Source: Megaleporinus macrocephalus
Lineage: Eukaryota > Chordata > Actinopteri > Characiformes > Anostomidae
DNA: 64,000 bases
NCBI GenBank assembly: GCA_021613375.1
Contig: CM038715.1
Location: 43,657,496-43,721,495 of the forward strand
Direction: 5' to 3'
Notes under the pieces: generated by a model
Seen by the model: only the letters and a program-made list of their open reading frames with translations
The model's database searches: none
What the model was told of the DNA's origin: nothing
Program-made: the position numbers and the translations under genes
Shown: piece by piece, positions 22,311 to 34,242 of the stretch
Layout: every line of letters begins with the position of its first letter
Position numbering within the stretch: the stretch's first letter is position 1

Positions 22311-25300
22311 CTTAAACATAGCCGAACACAGAGCTCAACACAGAGCTCAACACAGAACTGAACACAGAGCTCAACACAGAGCTCAACACAGAACTGAACA
22401 CAGAGCTCAACACAGAACTGAACACAGAGCTCAACACAGAGCTCAACACAAAACTCAACACAGAACTCAACACAGAGCTCAACACAAAACTGAACACAGA
22501 ACTGAACACAGAGCTCAACACAGAACTGAACACAGAACTGAACACAGAACTGAAACAGAGCTCAACACAGAACTGAACACAGAACTGAGCACAGAGCTCA
22601 ACACAGAGCTCAACACAGAGCTCAACACAGAACTGAACACAGAGCTCAACACAGAGCTCAACACAGAACTGAACACAGAACTGAGCACAGAACTGAACAC
22701 AGAACTGAACACAGAACTGAACACAAAATTGAACACAGAACTCAACACAGAGCTCAACACAGAACTCAACACAGAGCTCAACACAAAACTCAACACAGAA
22801 CTCAACACAGAGCTCAACACAAAACTGAACACAGAACTGAACACAGAGCTCAACACAGAGCTCAACACAGAACTGAACACAGAGCTCAACACAGAACTGA
22901 ACACAAAATTGAACACAGAACTGAACACAGAACTGAACACAGAGCTCAACACAGAACTGAACACAGAGCTCAACACAGAACTGAACACAAAATTGAACAC
23001 AGAACTGAACACAGAGCTCAACACAGAACTGAACACAGAACTGAACACAGAGCTCAACACAGAACTGAACACAGAACTGAGCACAGAGCTCAACACAGAG
23101 CTCAACACAGAACTGAACACAGAGCTCAACACAGAGCTCAACACAGAACTGAACACAGAACTGAGCACAGAGCTCAACACAGAGCTCAACACAGAGCTCA
23201 ACACAGAACTGAACACAGAGCTCAACACATAACTGAACACAGAACTGAGCACAGAGCTCAACACAGAACTCAACACAGAACTGAACACAGAGCTCAACAC
23301 AGAACTCAACACAGAGCTCAACACAGAACTGAACACAGAACTGAGCACAGAGCTCAACACAGAACTCAACACAGAACTCAACACAGAGCTCAACACAGAA
23401 CTGAACACAGAACTGAGCACAGAGCTCAACACAGAACTCAACACAAAACTGAACACAGAACTGAACACAGAGCTCAACACAGAACTCAACACAGAGCTCA
23501 ACACAGAACTGAACACAGAACTGAGCACAGAGCTCAACACAGAGCTCAACACAGAACTGAACACAGAGCTCAACACAGAACTGAACACAGAACTGAGCAC
23601 AGAGCTCAACACAGAGCTCAACACAGAACTGAGCACAGAGCTCAACACAGAACTCAACACAAAACTGAACACAGAACTGAACACAGAGCTCAACACAGAA
23701 CTCAACACAGAGCTCAACACAGAACTGAACACAGAACTGAGCACAGAGCTCAACACAGAACTGAACACAGAGCTCAACACAGAACTGAACACAGAACTGA
23801 GCACAGAGCTCAACACAGAGCTCAACACAGAGCTCAACACAGAACTGAACACAGAGCTCAACACAGAACTGAACACAGAACTGAGCACAGAGCTCAACAC
23901 AGAGCTCAACACAGAACTCAACACAGAGCTCAACACAGAACTCAACACAGAACTCAACACAGAACTGAACACAGAGCTCAACACAGAACTGAACACAGAA
24001 CTGAGCACAGAGCTCAACACAGAGCTCAACAACGGAACTCAACACAGAGCTCAACACAGAACTGAACACAGAGCTCAACACAGAGCTCAACACAGAACTG
24101 AACACAGAGCTCAACACAGAACGGAACACAGAACTGAGCACAGAGCTCAACACAGAGCTCAACACAGAGCTCAACACAGAGCTCAACACAGAGCTCAACA
24201 CAGAACTGAGCACAGAGCTCAACACAGAGCTCAACACAGAGCTCAACACAGAGCTCAACACAGAACTCAACACAGAGCTCAACACAGAACTGAACACAGA
24301 ACTGAGCACAGAGCTCAACACAGAACTAAACACAGAGCTGAACACAGAGCTCAACACAGAACTCAACACAGAGCTGAACACAGAGCTCAACACAGAGCTC
24401 AACACAGAACTGAACACAGAACTGAGCACAGAGCTGAACACAGAACTGAACACAGAACTGAACACAGAGCTAAGCACAGAACTGAACAAAGAGCTCAACA
24501 CAGAACTGAACAAAGAGCTCAACACAGAGCTGAACACAGAGCTCAACACAGAACTCAACACAGAGCTGAACACAGAGCTCAACACAGAACTCAACACAGA
24601 GCTCAACACAGAACTCAACACAGAGCTCAACACAGAACTAAACACAGAACTGAGCACAGAGCTCAACACAGAACTGAACACAGAGCTCAGCACAGAACTG
24701 AACAAAGAGCTCAACACAGAGCTGAACAGAGCTTAACACAGAACTGAACACAGAGCTGCTGAACACAGAGCTGAACACAGAGTTGAACACACAGCTCAAC
24801 ACAGAGCTGAACACAGAACTGAACACAGAACTGAACACACAGCTCAACACAGAACTAAACACAGAACTGAACACAGAGCTGCTGAACACAGAGCTGAACA
24901 CAGAACTGAACAAAGAGCTGCTGACCACAGAGCTGAACACAGAACTGAACACAGAGCTCAACACAGAACTGAACACAGAGCTCAACACAGAACTGAACAA
25001 AGAGCTGCTGACCACAGAGCTGAACACAGAACTGAACAAAGAGCTGCTGAACACAGAACTGAACACAGAGCTGCTAAACACAGAGCTGCTAAACACAGAG
25101 CAGAACACAGAACTGAACACAGAGCTCAACACAGAACTGAACACAGAGCTCAACACAGAACTGAACAAAGAGCTGCTGAATACAGAGCTGAACACAGAAC
25201 TGAACAAAGAGCTGCTGACCACAGAGCTGAACACAGAACTGAACAAAGAGCTGCTGAACACAGAACTGAACACAGAGCTGCTAAACACAGAGCTGCTAAA

Positions 25301-25515
25301 CACAGAGCTGAACACAAAGCTGAACAAAGAACTGAACAAAGAGCTGCTGAACACAGAGCTCAACACAAAGCTGAACAAAGAACTGAACAAAGAGCTGCTG
25401 AACACAGAGCTGAACACAGAACTGAACACAGAGCTGAACACAGAGCTGAACACAGAACTAAACACAGAACTGAACACAGAACTGAACACAGAGCTGAACT
25501 CAGAGCTGAATGAGT
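22311..25515 (+). repeat. 12-bp satellite-like array (GAGCTCAACACA / GAACTGAACACA)
   Basis: About 3.2 kb of 12-mers of the form (G)A(G/A)CT(C/G)AACACA. From about 24.7 kb a longer variant with an extra GCT (GAGCTGCTGAACACA) becomes common. The unit is a multiple of three and lacks stops in several frames, so it yields open frames of up to 801 codons (LSSVF, CVEF, LNTE repeats). These have no start context, domain or complexity and are artefacts. Confidence 0.97.
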
Positions 25516-25585
25516 GTTTATACAGTGTAGGACTGGAAACTCGTTCAGATCAGTTTTGAGAATCAATACATTCTGGAAGCATTAA

Positions 25586-25652
25586 ACCCCCCCCCCCCCC
25601 CCCCCACCCCCACCCCTCACCCCCACCCCCTCACCCCCACCCCCCCCCATTC
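25586..25652 (+). repeat. Poly(C)/(CCCCCA)n tract
   Basis: An uninterrupted run of about 19 C, then CCCCCACCCC-type repeats. The complementary strand is G-rich and could form G-quadruplex structure. The length may be unreliable in an assembly. Confidence 0.95.
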
Positions 25653-26815
25653 CGTTCCAGGGGCCTGGTGTTCCCACTAAAGCCTGCGAGCCTGCCGGTA
25701 GTGAATAGGGCTTTGACCCGGCTCTGCGTGCTATCAGCTCCGAGGATGAAAAGTGGATCATCCATCATTAGGATTCAGACGTTTGGGCTCCATAACAAAC
25801 GTAATGAGGTGCTCTCGGCGGCCAGAGCCTCGTGGCACAGCATTCCTCCAGAGACCAGCTTCTACATCAGACCACCACAATTACCAACAACCTTCCCACA
25901 AAATCCTCATTTTCCCGAATCCACATCCCGCCTCTTCACCCGCCGCAACTAAATGTGTAATTCATTGCAATTACCGTGTCATAATAAGAGTCTCGCGCTG
26001 CGGTGATGAAGATGAAGTGCACAGTTCTGAAGGTAAATCTTGGATCCCGTCAGGAAGGCGTCCCGATGACATGGATGTGATGTATGTGCTACAGATGGCC
26101 TCTCGTCCTAGTTTGGCTGGATTTTTGGAATCACTGCTCTTTTAGGAATCTCATTAGTCCTTCAAAGAGAAGCTGAGCGAAAGACTGATCTTACAGATGT
26201 GGGCTGTACCTGAAAAACCGTTTCACAGACTTCCTAATCCAGCAAGCCGGACGGGTTTTACTGGATTTGGATGATGAAGCTCCGAATTATTTAAGAACGC
26301 TTTGGGAATTCCGGCTGATCAATAGAGTTAGAGAGTTTGGGAATGTAGTTTGGCTAGTCATCGAGGAATTGAGCTTAACATATACACAATAACCACTGAC
26401 ACGCCTCCCAGCCAATCACAGCAGCTCTACTTTCTCCAGTCCAGCACTGTTCCTCGGAACAACAGTATTCCTCGGAGCGACAATGGCTGCGTCTTTTATA
26501 TGTGATGTGCGTCTGACATTAGTCTGATCAGATCAGCTCCTAAACTCACTCGAGAGATCAAATTTAAAAGAGCAATAATCAAAACAGTCCTGACTGACGA
26601 CGGATGCGTGTTCAGCTCCCGGAGGTTCAGCTTCATCTTTTCCAGCATCACAGAAGAGATCACGGAATTCCAATGACTGACAGCTGAGCTCATTACCCGG
26701 ATCCCGGTCCAGCTTGCCTGTTACTCAGTCACACCCAGTCCTTTGAGTCGCATCCTCGATTTCTTTGAAACTAAAGTCTGGTTTTCCTGCAGCCGCGACA
26801 TTCTTTGGAAATCTC
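25653..26815. other. Non-repetitive spacer, no gene recognised
   Basis: One of the few single-copy stretches. Frames at 25668-25952 and 25753-26145 overlap each other and show no recognisable domain. It could hold conserved non-coding elements; this cannot be judged without alignment. Confidence 0.45.
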
Positions 26816-29790
26816 TCCAAACTATCAGACACATATCAGAGATATATCGGATACATATCAAACACATATCGGATACATATCAGACACATATCGGATACAT
26901 ATCAGACACATATCGGACAACTATCAGACACATATCAGACACGTATCGGACACATATCAGAGATATATCGGATACATATCAAACACATATCGGACACATA
27001 TCGGATACATATCAGACACATATCGGACACATATCAGACACATATCAGACATGTATCAGACACATATCGGATACATATCAGACACATATCGGAAACATAT
27101 CAGACACATATCAGAGACATATCAGAAACATATCGGATAAATATCAGACACATATCGGATACATATCAAACACATATCGGATACATATCAGACACATATC
27201 AGACACATATCGGATACATATCAGACACATATTGGACACATATCAGACACATATCAGACACGTATCAGAGACATATTGATACATATCAGACACATATTGG
27301 ACACATATCAGACACGTATCAGAGACATATCGGATAAATATCAGACACATATCGGATACATATCAAACACATATCGGATACATATCAGACACATATCGGA
27401 CACATATTGGACACATATCAGACACGTATCAGACACATATCGGATACATATCAGACACATATCGGACACATATCAGACACGTATCAGAGACATATCGGAT
27501 ACATATCAGACACATATCAGATACATATCAGACACATATCAGACATGTATCAGAGACATATTGGATAAATATCAGACACATATCAGATACATATCAGACA
27601 CATATTGGACACATATCAGACACATCAGACACGTATCAGAGACATTGGATACATATCAGACACATATTGGACACATATCAGACACATATCAGACACGTAT
27701 CAGAGACATATCGGATAAATATCAGACACATGTCGGACACATATTGGACACATATCAGACACGTATCAGACACATATCAGACACATATCGGACACATATC
27801 AGACACGTATCAGAGACATATCGGATACATATCAGACACATATCGGATACATATCAGACACATATCAGACACATATCAGACATGTATCAGACACAAATCG
27901 GATACATATCAGACACATATCGGAAACATATCAGACACATATCAGACACATATCAGACATATCAGAAACATATCGGATAAATATCAGACACATATCGGAT
28001 ACATATCAAACACATATCGGATACATATCAGACACATATCGGATACATATCAGACACATATTGGACACATATCAGACACGTATCAGAGACATATTGGATA
28101 CATATCAGACACATATTGGACACATATCAGACACATATCAGACACGTATCAGAGACATATCGGATAAATATCAGACACATATCGGATACATATCAAACAC
28201 ATATCGGATACATATCAGACACATATCGGACACATATTGGACACATATCAGACACGTATCAGACACATATCGGATACATATCAGACACATATCGGACACA
28301 TATCAGACACGTATCAGAGACATATCGGATACATATCAGACACATATCGGATACATATCAGACACATATCAGACACATATCAGACATGTATCAGAGACAT
28401 ATCGGATAAATATCAGACACATATCGGATACATATCAAACACATATCGGATACATATCAGACACATATCGGACACATATTGGACACATATCAGACACGTA
28501 TCAGACACATATCGGATACATATCAGACACATATCGGACACATATCAGACACGTATCAGAGACATATTGGATACATATCAGACACATATTGGACACATAT
28601 CAGACACGTATCAGAGACATATCGGATAAATATCAGACACATATCGGATACATATCAAACACATATCGGATACATATCAGACACATATCGGACACATATT
28701 GGACACATATCAGACACGTATCAGACACATATCAGACACATATCGGACACGTATCAGACACGTATCAGAGACATATCGGATACATATCAGACATATCGGA
28801 TACATATCAGACACATATCAGACATGTATCAGAGACATATCGGATAAATATCAGACACATATCGGATACATATCAGACACATGTCAGACACATATCAGAC
28901 ACATATCGGACACATATCAAACATACTGGATACATATCTGGCACATATCGGATACATTTCGGATACATATCGGATACATATTGGACACTCATTGGACACC
29001 CATCGGACACATATCAGATACATGTTGGATATATATTGCATACATATCAGATACATATCGGATACATATCACATACATGTTGGAAACATATCAGACACAT
29101 ATCAGACACATATTGGACACACATCAGACACATATCGGACACATATCGGACACATATCAGACACGTATTGGACACATATCGGACACATATTGAACACATA
29201 TCAGACACAAATTGGATATAAATCGCATCCATATTAGACACATATCAGACACATATCGGACACATATCGGATACATATCGGATAAATATCAGACACATAT
29301 CGGATACATATCAGACACATATCACATACATATCAGACACATATAGGACACATATCAGACACATATCGGACACATATCTGACACATATCAGACATATTTG
29401 ATACATATCGGATACATATTGGACACACATTGGACACCCATCGGATACATATCAGATACATATTGGATACATATCGGATACATATTGGACACACATTGGA
29501 CACCCATCGGATACATATCAGATACATATTGGATACATATCGGATACATATTGGACACACATTGGACACCCATCGGACACATATCAGATACATATTGGAT
29601 ATATATCGCATACATATTGGACACATATCAGACATATAAGATACATCGGATACATATTGGATACATAACACATAAATATCGGACACACAACACATACATA
29701 TCAGACACATTGGAAACATATCAGACACACATTGGAAACACATCAGACACATATTGAATACATATCAGACACATATTGAATACATATCAG
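26816..29790 (+). repeat. 11-bp satellite-like array (ACATATCAGAC / ACATATCGGAT)
   Basis: About 270 units of 11 bp, ordered into higher-order blocks: the marker CGGATAAATATCAGAC recurs at 27134, 27331, 27712, 27974, 28161, 28403, 28623 and 28841. The 28161-28403-28623 spacings are exact multiples of 11. Units become more diverged after 28.9 kb (ACATATTGGAC, ACCCATCGGAC). Open frames of up to 386 codons (DTYQTHIRHIS) are artefacts. Confidence 0.97.
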
Positions 29791-30060
29791 ATATGTATTG
29801 AATTTTTATACCACTTAGAAAAAGCTGCGTTCACACAGCAGGGACAGTGGCCCAAATCTGATCTTTTTCTCTTACAAATGTGTATCTGGGTGTCAGTGTG
29901 AAGAGCAAAACACACCAAATCTGATCTGACAATTTTGTATGTAGCACTGAAATCAGATATATGTCCGATATGTACTCAGTTTGAACAGCCAGATCGGAAT
30001 GCGCCTTTCAGATAAATCCAATTTGACATTTGTCTTAATTTTGCACTGTCAAGATCTAGA
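29791..30060. mobile_element. Probable short DNA-transposon remnant (GCGTTCACAC…TCTGATC type)
   Basis: GCTGCGTTCACACAGCAGGG, CCAAATCTGATCTTTTTCTC, GTGTGAAGAGCAAAACACACC and AATCAGATATATGTCCGATATG resemble hAT-type short elements of fish genomes with 'GTTCACAC' ends. There is no coding capacity. It abuts the 11-bp array, whose unit resembles the element's own ATATCGGACATATATCTGAT (reversed). Confidence 0.5.
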
Positions 30061-31125
30061 ACATTCAGGCTGATGTTTCTCTATAAACAAAATTAGAGGC
30101 TCTGATCTCCAGTGCTCGGAGTGCCGAGAGCTTTATAAAGAAATTAAGAAGCCCAAAGAGTGTAGAGTTCTAGGTACAGAAACTTGGACGTGGATGTTCT
30201 TAAAGGCTCTCCACACAATTAGGAAAATGTCTCTGCAGGAGAAGCGTTACTGAAATGAGAACCCAACTGAGGAGCGGTGTCCCACAGGGCTCTGCTCTGG
30301 GGCTGCATGCTGTTTTCATTGTATACTGTGCTGCCCGAACTCTGATTGCTATGATAATTTCTGAACATATTCCCAAAATTCTGGTCTGGAATCAGTTTCC
30401 TCACAGCAAACATGTCCGCTCTGTTTTGAACAGTGGTGTCCAGGTGCTATTAGAACCGTGTGGTCTACAGACGTGATGGTGTTCGGTTATGAAACAGCTG
30501 CATCACAGGGCCATCTGGTCCTGCTTCTCGCGGGGCAGCGAGGCGAGGCAGAGGCCAGGCAGTTGCTGGCTCCTGGTTTGTTTATCCGTGCGGAGGCTGG
30601 AGTGGAGCGTGATTGGTCATAGGCCGCTGTACTCCATCCTCGCAGTTATCAATCACTTCAAGGGCTCCTGAACAGGAGAGCCATTTTCCCATCATCGTTC
30701 CTTCAGCTGGAGCATTACGGTCCACATTAACGCCGCTAACGGCCTGACAACTGGCAGCGCTCGCTCCCCCTCGCCACAGCTTTTCATTCCACCCACCATA
30801 AATCAGCCCCCACTCAGTGACGGGGGGAGAACCGAGAACCGAGTTTTCCCTTTCCCCCTCTCCAACTCTTCTTCAGGCTTCCTCAGGGCTGAGAGACGGG
30901 AGCTCAGGGAACCTCACAGGTGATACACAAGCATTGTATTTGTTGCTATATCGTATCTCAGGATGGAGGAAAGTGCAGGTTCTAGGCGTGTAGTCTTTGG
31001 TAGGATGTGTTCGGATCATAAAGGCTCTATAAATCACACTTATTCAGAATTTACATTGTTCTCTGATGTTCTATGTAGAAGGTATGCGTGGTTTTACACT
31101 CCCATATTCATCCTATGATTTGGTC
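30061..31125. other. Spacer with possible retrotransposon scrap, no host gene recognised
   Basis: Single-copy-looking, moderately GC-rich sequence. The only coding-like signal is the short RT-like motif near 30260 (listed separately). Confidence 0.45.
30255..30345 (+). pseudogene. Possible reverse-transcriptase remnant
   Basis: The frame reads RTQLRSGVPQGSALG, followed by FIVYCAA. SGVPQGS.LGP is the characteristic finger-region motif of non-LTR reverse transcriptases. Only about 30 residues match and the downstream part is unlike RT, so confidence is limited. Confidence 0.45.
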
Positions 31126-31375
31126 CCAGATAACTGAGTGTGAGTATGAGTGGCAGTGTAAGCAGGTTCTAGATAACTGAGTGTGAGTATGAGTGGCAGT
31201 GTAAGCAGTTTCTAGGCAACTAAGTGGCGGTGTAAGCATGTTCTAGATAACTGAGTATGAATATGAGTGGTAGTGTAAGCAGGTTCTAGATAATAAAGTA
31301 TGAATATAAATGGTAAAGTAAGCAGGTTCTAAATGATGGAGTGTAAATATGAATGGTAGTGTGAATATTAGTGGT
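31126..31375 (+). repeat. CTAGATAACTGAG minisatellite (array 2)
   Basis: Six or so diverged units of the same 37-43-bp family as at 12.0-13.7 kb and 48.8-50.3 kb, including CAGGTTCTAGATAACTGAGT and GTATGAGTGGCAGTGTAA. Confidence 0.9.
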
Positions 31376-31384
31376 GGTGGAAGC

Positions 31385-32708
31385 ATGTACCACAGTAACA
31401 TAGTACCATAGTACCACAGTACCACAGTACCACAGTACCACACTACCATAGTACCACAGTAACACAGTACCAAAGTACCATGGTAACACAGTAACACAGT
31501 ACCATAGTACCACAGCAACACAGTACCACAGTACCATAATAAGACAGTAACAGTACCAAAGTACCATAGTCACATAATACCACAGTACCATAGTAACACA
31601 GTATCAGAGTAGCACAGTACCACAGTAACACAGTACCATGGTACCACAGTAAAACAGTATCACAGTAACACAGTACCACAGTAACAGTACCACAGTAACA
31701 CAGTACCACAGTACCACAGTAACAGTACCACAGTAACACAGTAACACAGGAACACAGTAACACAGAAACAGTAACACAGGAACACAGAAACAGTAACACA
31801 GGAACACAGGAACACAGTAACACAGTAACACAGGAACACAGGAACACAGGAACACAGTAACACAGGAACACAGTAACACAGGAACACAGGAACACAGTAA
31901 CACAGGAACAGTAACACAGGAACACAGTAACACAGTAACACAGTAACACAGGAACACAGTACCACAGTAACAGTACCACAGTAACACAGGAACACAGTAA
32001 CACAGTAACACAGTAACACAGGAACACAGTAACACAGTAACACAGGAACACAGTACCACAGTAACAGTACCACAGTAACACAGGAACACAGTACCACAGT
32101 AACAGTACCACAGTAACACAGGAACACAGTAACACAGTAACACAGTAACACAGGAACACAGTAACACAGGAACACAGTAACACAGGAACAGTAACACAGG
32201 AACACAGTATCACAGTAACACAGTAACACAGTACCACAGTAACACAGTAACACAGTAACACAGGAACACAGTATCACAGTAACACAGTAACACAGTACCA
32301 CAGTAACACAGTAACACAGTAACACAGGAACACAGTAACACAGTAACACAGGAACACAGGAACACAGTAACACAGGAACACAGTAACACAGGAACACAGT
32401 AACACAGTACCACAGTAACACAGTAACACAGGAACACAGGAACACAGTAACACAGTAACACAGGAACACAGTATCACAGTAACACAGTACCACAGTAACA
32501 CAGTAACACAGGAACACAGTAACACAGTAACACAGTAACACAGTAACACAGGAACACAGTAACACAGTAACACAGTAACACAGGAACACAGTAACACAGT
32601 AACACAGTAACACAGGGACACAGTATCACAGTAACACAGTAACACAGTACCACAGTAACACAGTAACACAGTAACACAGGAACACAGTAACACAGGAACA
32701 CAGTAACA
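31385..32708 (+). repeat. 8-bp array (AACACAGT / AACACAGG / ACCACAGT)
   Basis: Continuous 8-mers with occasional 6-bp AACAGT steps. The left part is rich in ACCATAGT and ACCACAGT, the right part in AACACAGG and AACACAGT. Minus-strand open frames (LLCYCVTVFLC-like, up to 317 codons) are artefacts of a unit without stops. Confidence 0.96.
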
Positions 32709-32864
32709 GTCTGCTCGCTTGTTCAGTGACGTGTTCTGCTCCGGCTCTTATCAGTCCTCTCTTCTCGTCCTTCACAAACACTGAGCTGGTCCTGACGGGA
32801 CTTCCACAGTAGCCTGTTTATTCCTGTACGTGTAAAGTAGTACGTTTTACTATCCATTATGGAC
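32709..32864 (+). repeat. 160-bp dispersed segment, copy 1
   Basis: TCTGCTCGCTTGTTCAGTGA … GTACGTTTTACTATCCATTATGGACCA interrupts the 8-bp array. It is duplicated almost exactly at 33237-33393. Confidence 0.9.
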
Positions 32865-33236
32865 CACAGTAACAGTACCACAGTAACACAGTAACACAGG
32901 AACACAGGAACACAGTAACACAGTAACACAGGAACACAGGAACACAGTAACACAGTAACACAGGAACACAGTAACACAGGAACACAGTAACACAGGAACA
33001 CAGTAACACAGGAACACAGTAACAGTACCACAGTAACACAGGAACACAGGAACACAGTAACACAGGAACACAGGAACACAGTAACACAGTAACACAGGAA
33101 CACAGTAACACAGGAACACAGTAACACAGGAACACAGTAACACAGGAACACAGTAACAGTACCACAGTAACACAGGAACACAGGAACACAGTATCACAGT
33201 AACACAGGAACACAGTAACACAGGAACACAGTAACA
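32865..33236 (+). repeat. 8-bp array, second block
   Basis: The same AACACAGT/AACACAGG units as 31385-32708, lying between two copies of the 160-bp segment. Both entry (CACAGTAACAGTACCACAG) and exit (AACACAGTAACAGTCTGCTC) are of matching type. Confidence 0.95.
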
Positions 33237-33393
33237 GTCTGCTCGCTTGTTCAGTGACGTGTTCTGCTCCGGCTCTTATCAGTCCTCTCTTCTCGTCCTT
33301 CACGAACACTGAGCTGGTCCTGACGGGACTTCCACAGTAGCCTGTTTATTCCTGTACGTGTAAAGTAGTTCGTTTTACTATCCATTATGGACC
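33237..33393 (+). repeat. 160-bp dispersed segment, copy 2
   Basis: Nearly identical to 32709-32864 (for example CACAAACAC versus CACGAACAC). Unlike copy 1 it continues into a retrotransposon tail, so this is probably the original arrangement. Confidence 0.9.
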
Positions 33394-33558
33394 AGAGGAG
33401 AACAGGTTTCCCTTTCTGAGTCTGGTTCCTCTTGAGGGTTCTTTCTCTTGATCTGAGGGAGCATTTCCTTGCTATTGTTTCCCCTGGCAACGCTCGCTGT
33501 GGGGTTGGACCTGGATTTTCGGTAAAACTGCTTTGTGATGACAATAAATAAACCTTCA
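33394..33558 (+). mobile_element. Retrotransposon 3' tail fragment
   Basis: CTGGTTCCTCTTGAGGGTTC, CCTGGCAACGCTCGCTGTGG, GGTAAAACTGCTTTGTGATG and ACAATAAATAAAC form a common fish retroelement 3' end, related to those at 0.5 and 50.6 kb. Confidence 0.65.
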
Positions 33559-34242
33559 CCTCCAGCGCATGGGTGACCTGAATACGTGTGAAGGCTCAGC
33601 TGACGTGGAGGCGTATAGACTTATGCTGCCTTCTCCCCGCAGGACCAATGACGGGTCATCTAGCTCCCCGTGTGAGGGGACGGTTCAGAGATTAACGCTA
33701 ACCTGGTCGCTACAGGTTTCCAAACATGCCTTGGCTGATTGGCTGATTGGCTCAGAGGGAAACCATGACTGTAACACTAACTCTGAACTCTTCGGCTCCT
33801 CCTGCGGTTCCATCTCTTCTGAGCTCACATCTGAACCCGTATCTGTTTGGTTTTCACAAATGAAGTTGCAGTTTGTCAGATGACCTGATCCGCAGGCACG
33901 TGAAGGCGGTACGCGGAACCCTGCAGGCCTGCGTGTGGAACTGTAAAGATCAGCCAAGCGTTTTATTACTTTTATTAAGATTCATATTTAACAGCGACTC
34001 CCTGAAGACCCACTCAGAGTCTGCAGCGCTCGCCGGGGGAGTGAAACGTGACCCACCGCGGTGTGATCGGGGAGGTGTGCGCTGTTAATGTGTGTGTGGG
34101 TCTGTGTTATAACACTGACTCTGTTACACACGGGGGGGGGGTTAAATACTACACTGACCAAACAGGGAGCGCTGGCTAAATCTGCACTGCTGGATTTATG
34201 TGCCTCCTCACCTCCTTACTGACTACTGACAGAGTAATGCTA
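33559..34242. other. No gene recognised
   Basis: Single-copy-looking spacer. The frame at 33569-33883 has no domain. There is a short poly(G) run at about 34131-34141. Confidence 0.45.

Noticed and set aside
22311..25559. Open frames of 801, 505 and 283 codons as a low-complexity protein gene
   Set aside because: They follow solely from a 12-bp unit without stop codons, on both strands. Composition is purely periodic and no promoter or exon structure is visible.
26743..29757. DTYQTHIRHIS-repeat frames as a repeat protein
   Set aside because: An 11-bp unit cycles through all frames, so every plus frame gives the same peptide; this is the signature of satellite DNA and not of a coding repeat.
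31443..33309. Cysteine-rich minus-strand frames (CYCVTVFLC) as keratin-associated-like or toxin-like proteins
   Set aside because: Cysteine richness comes from the ACA-containing 8-mer read in reverse; several frames are open together and there is no signal peptide or unique sequence.
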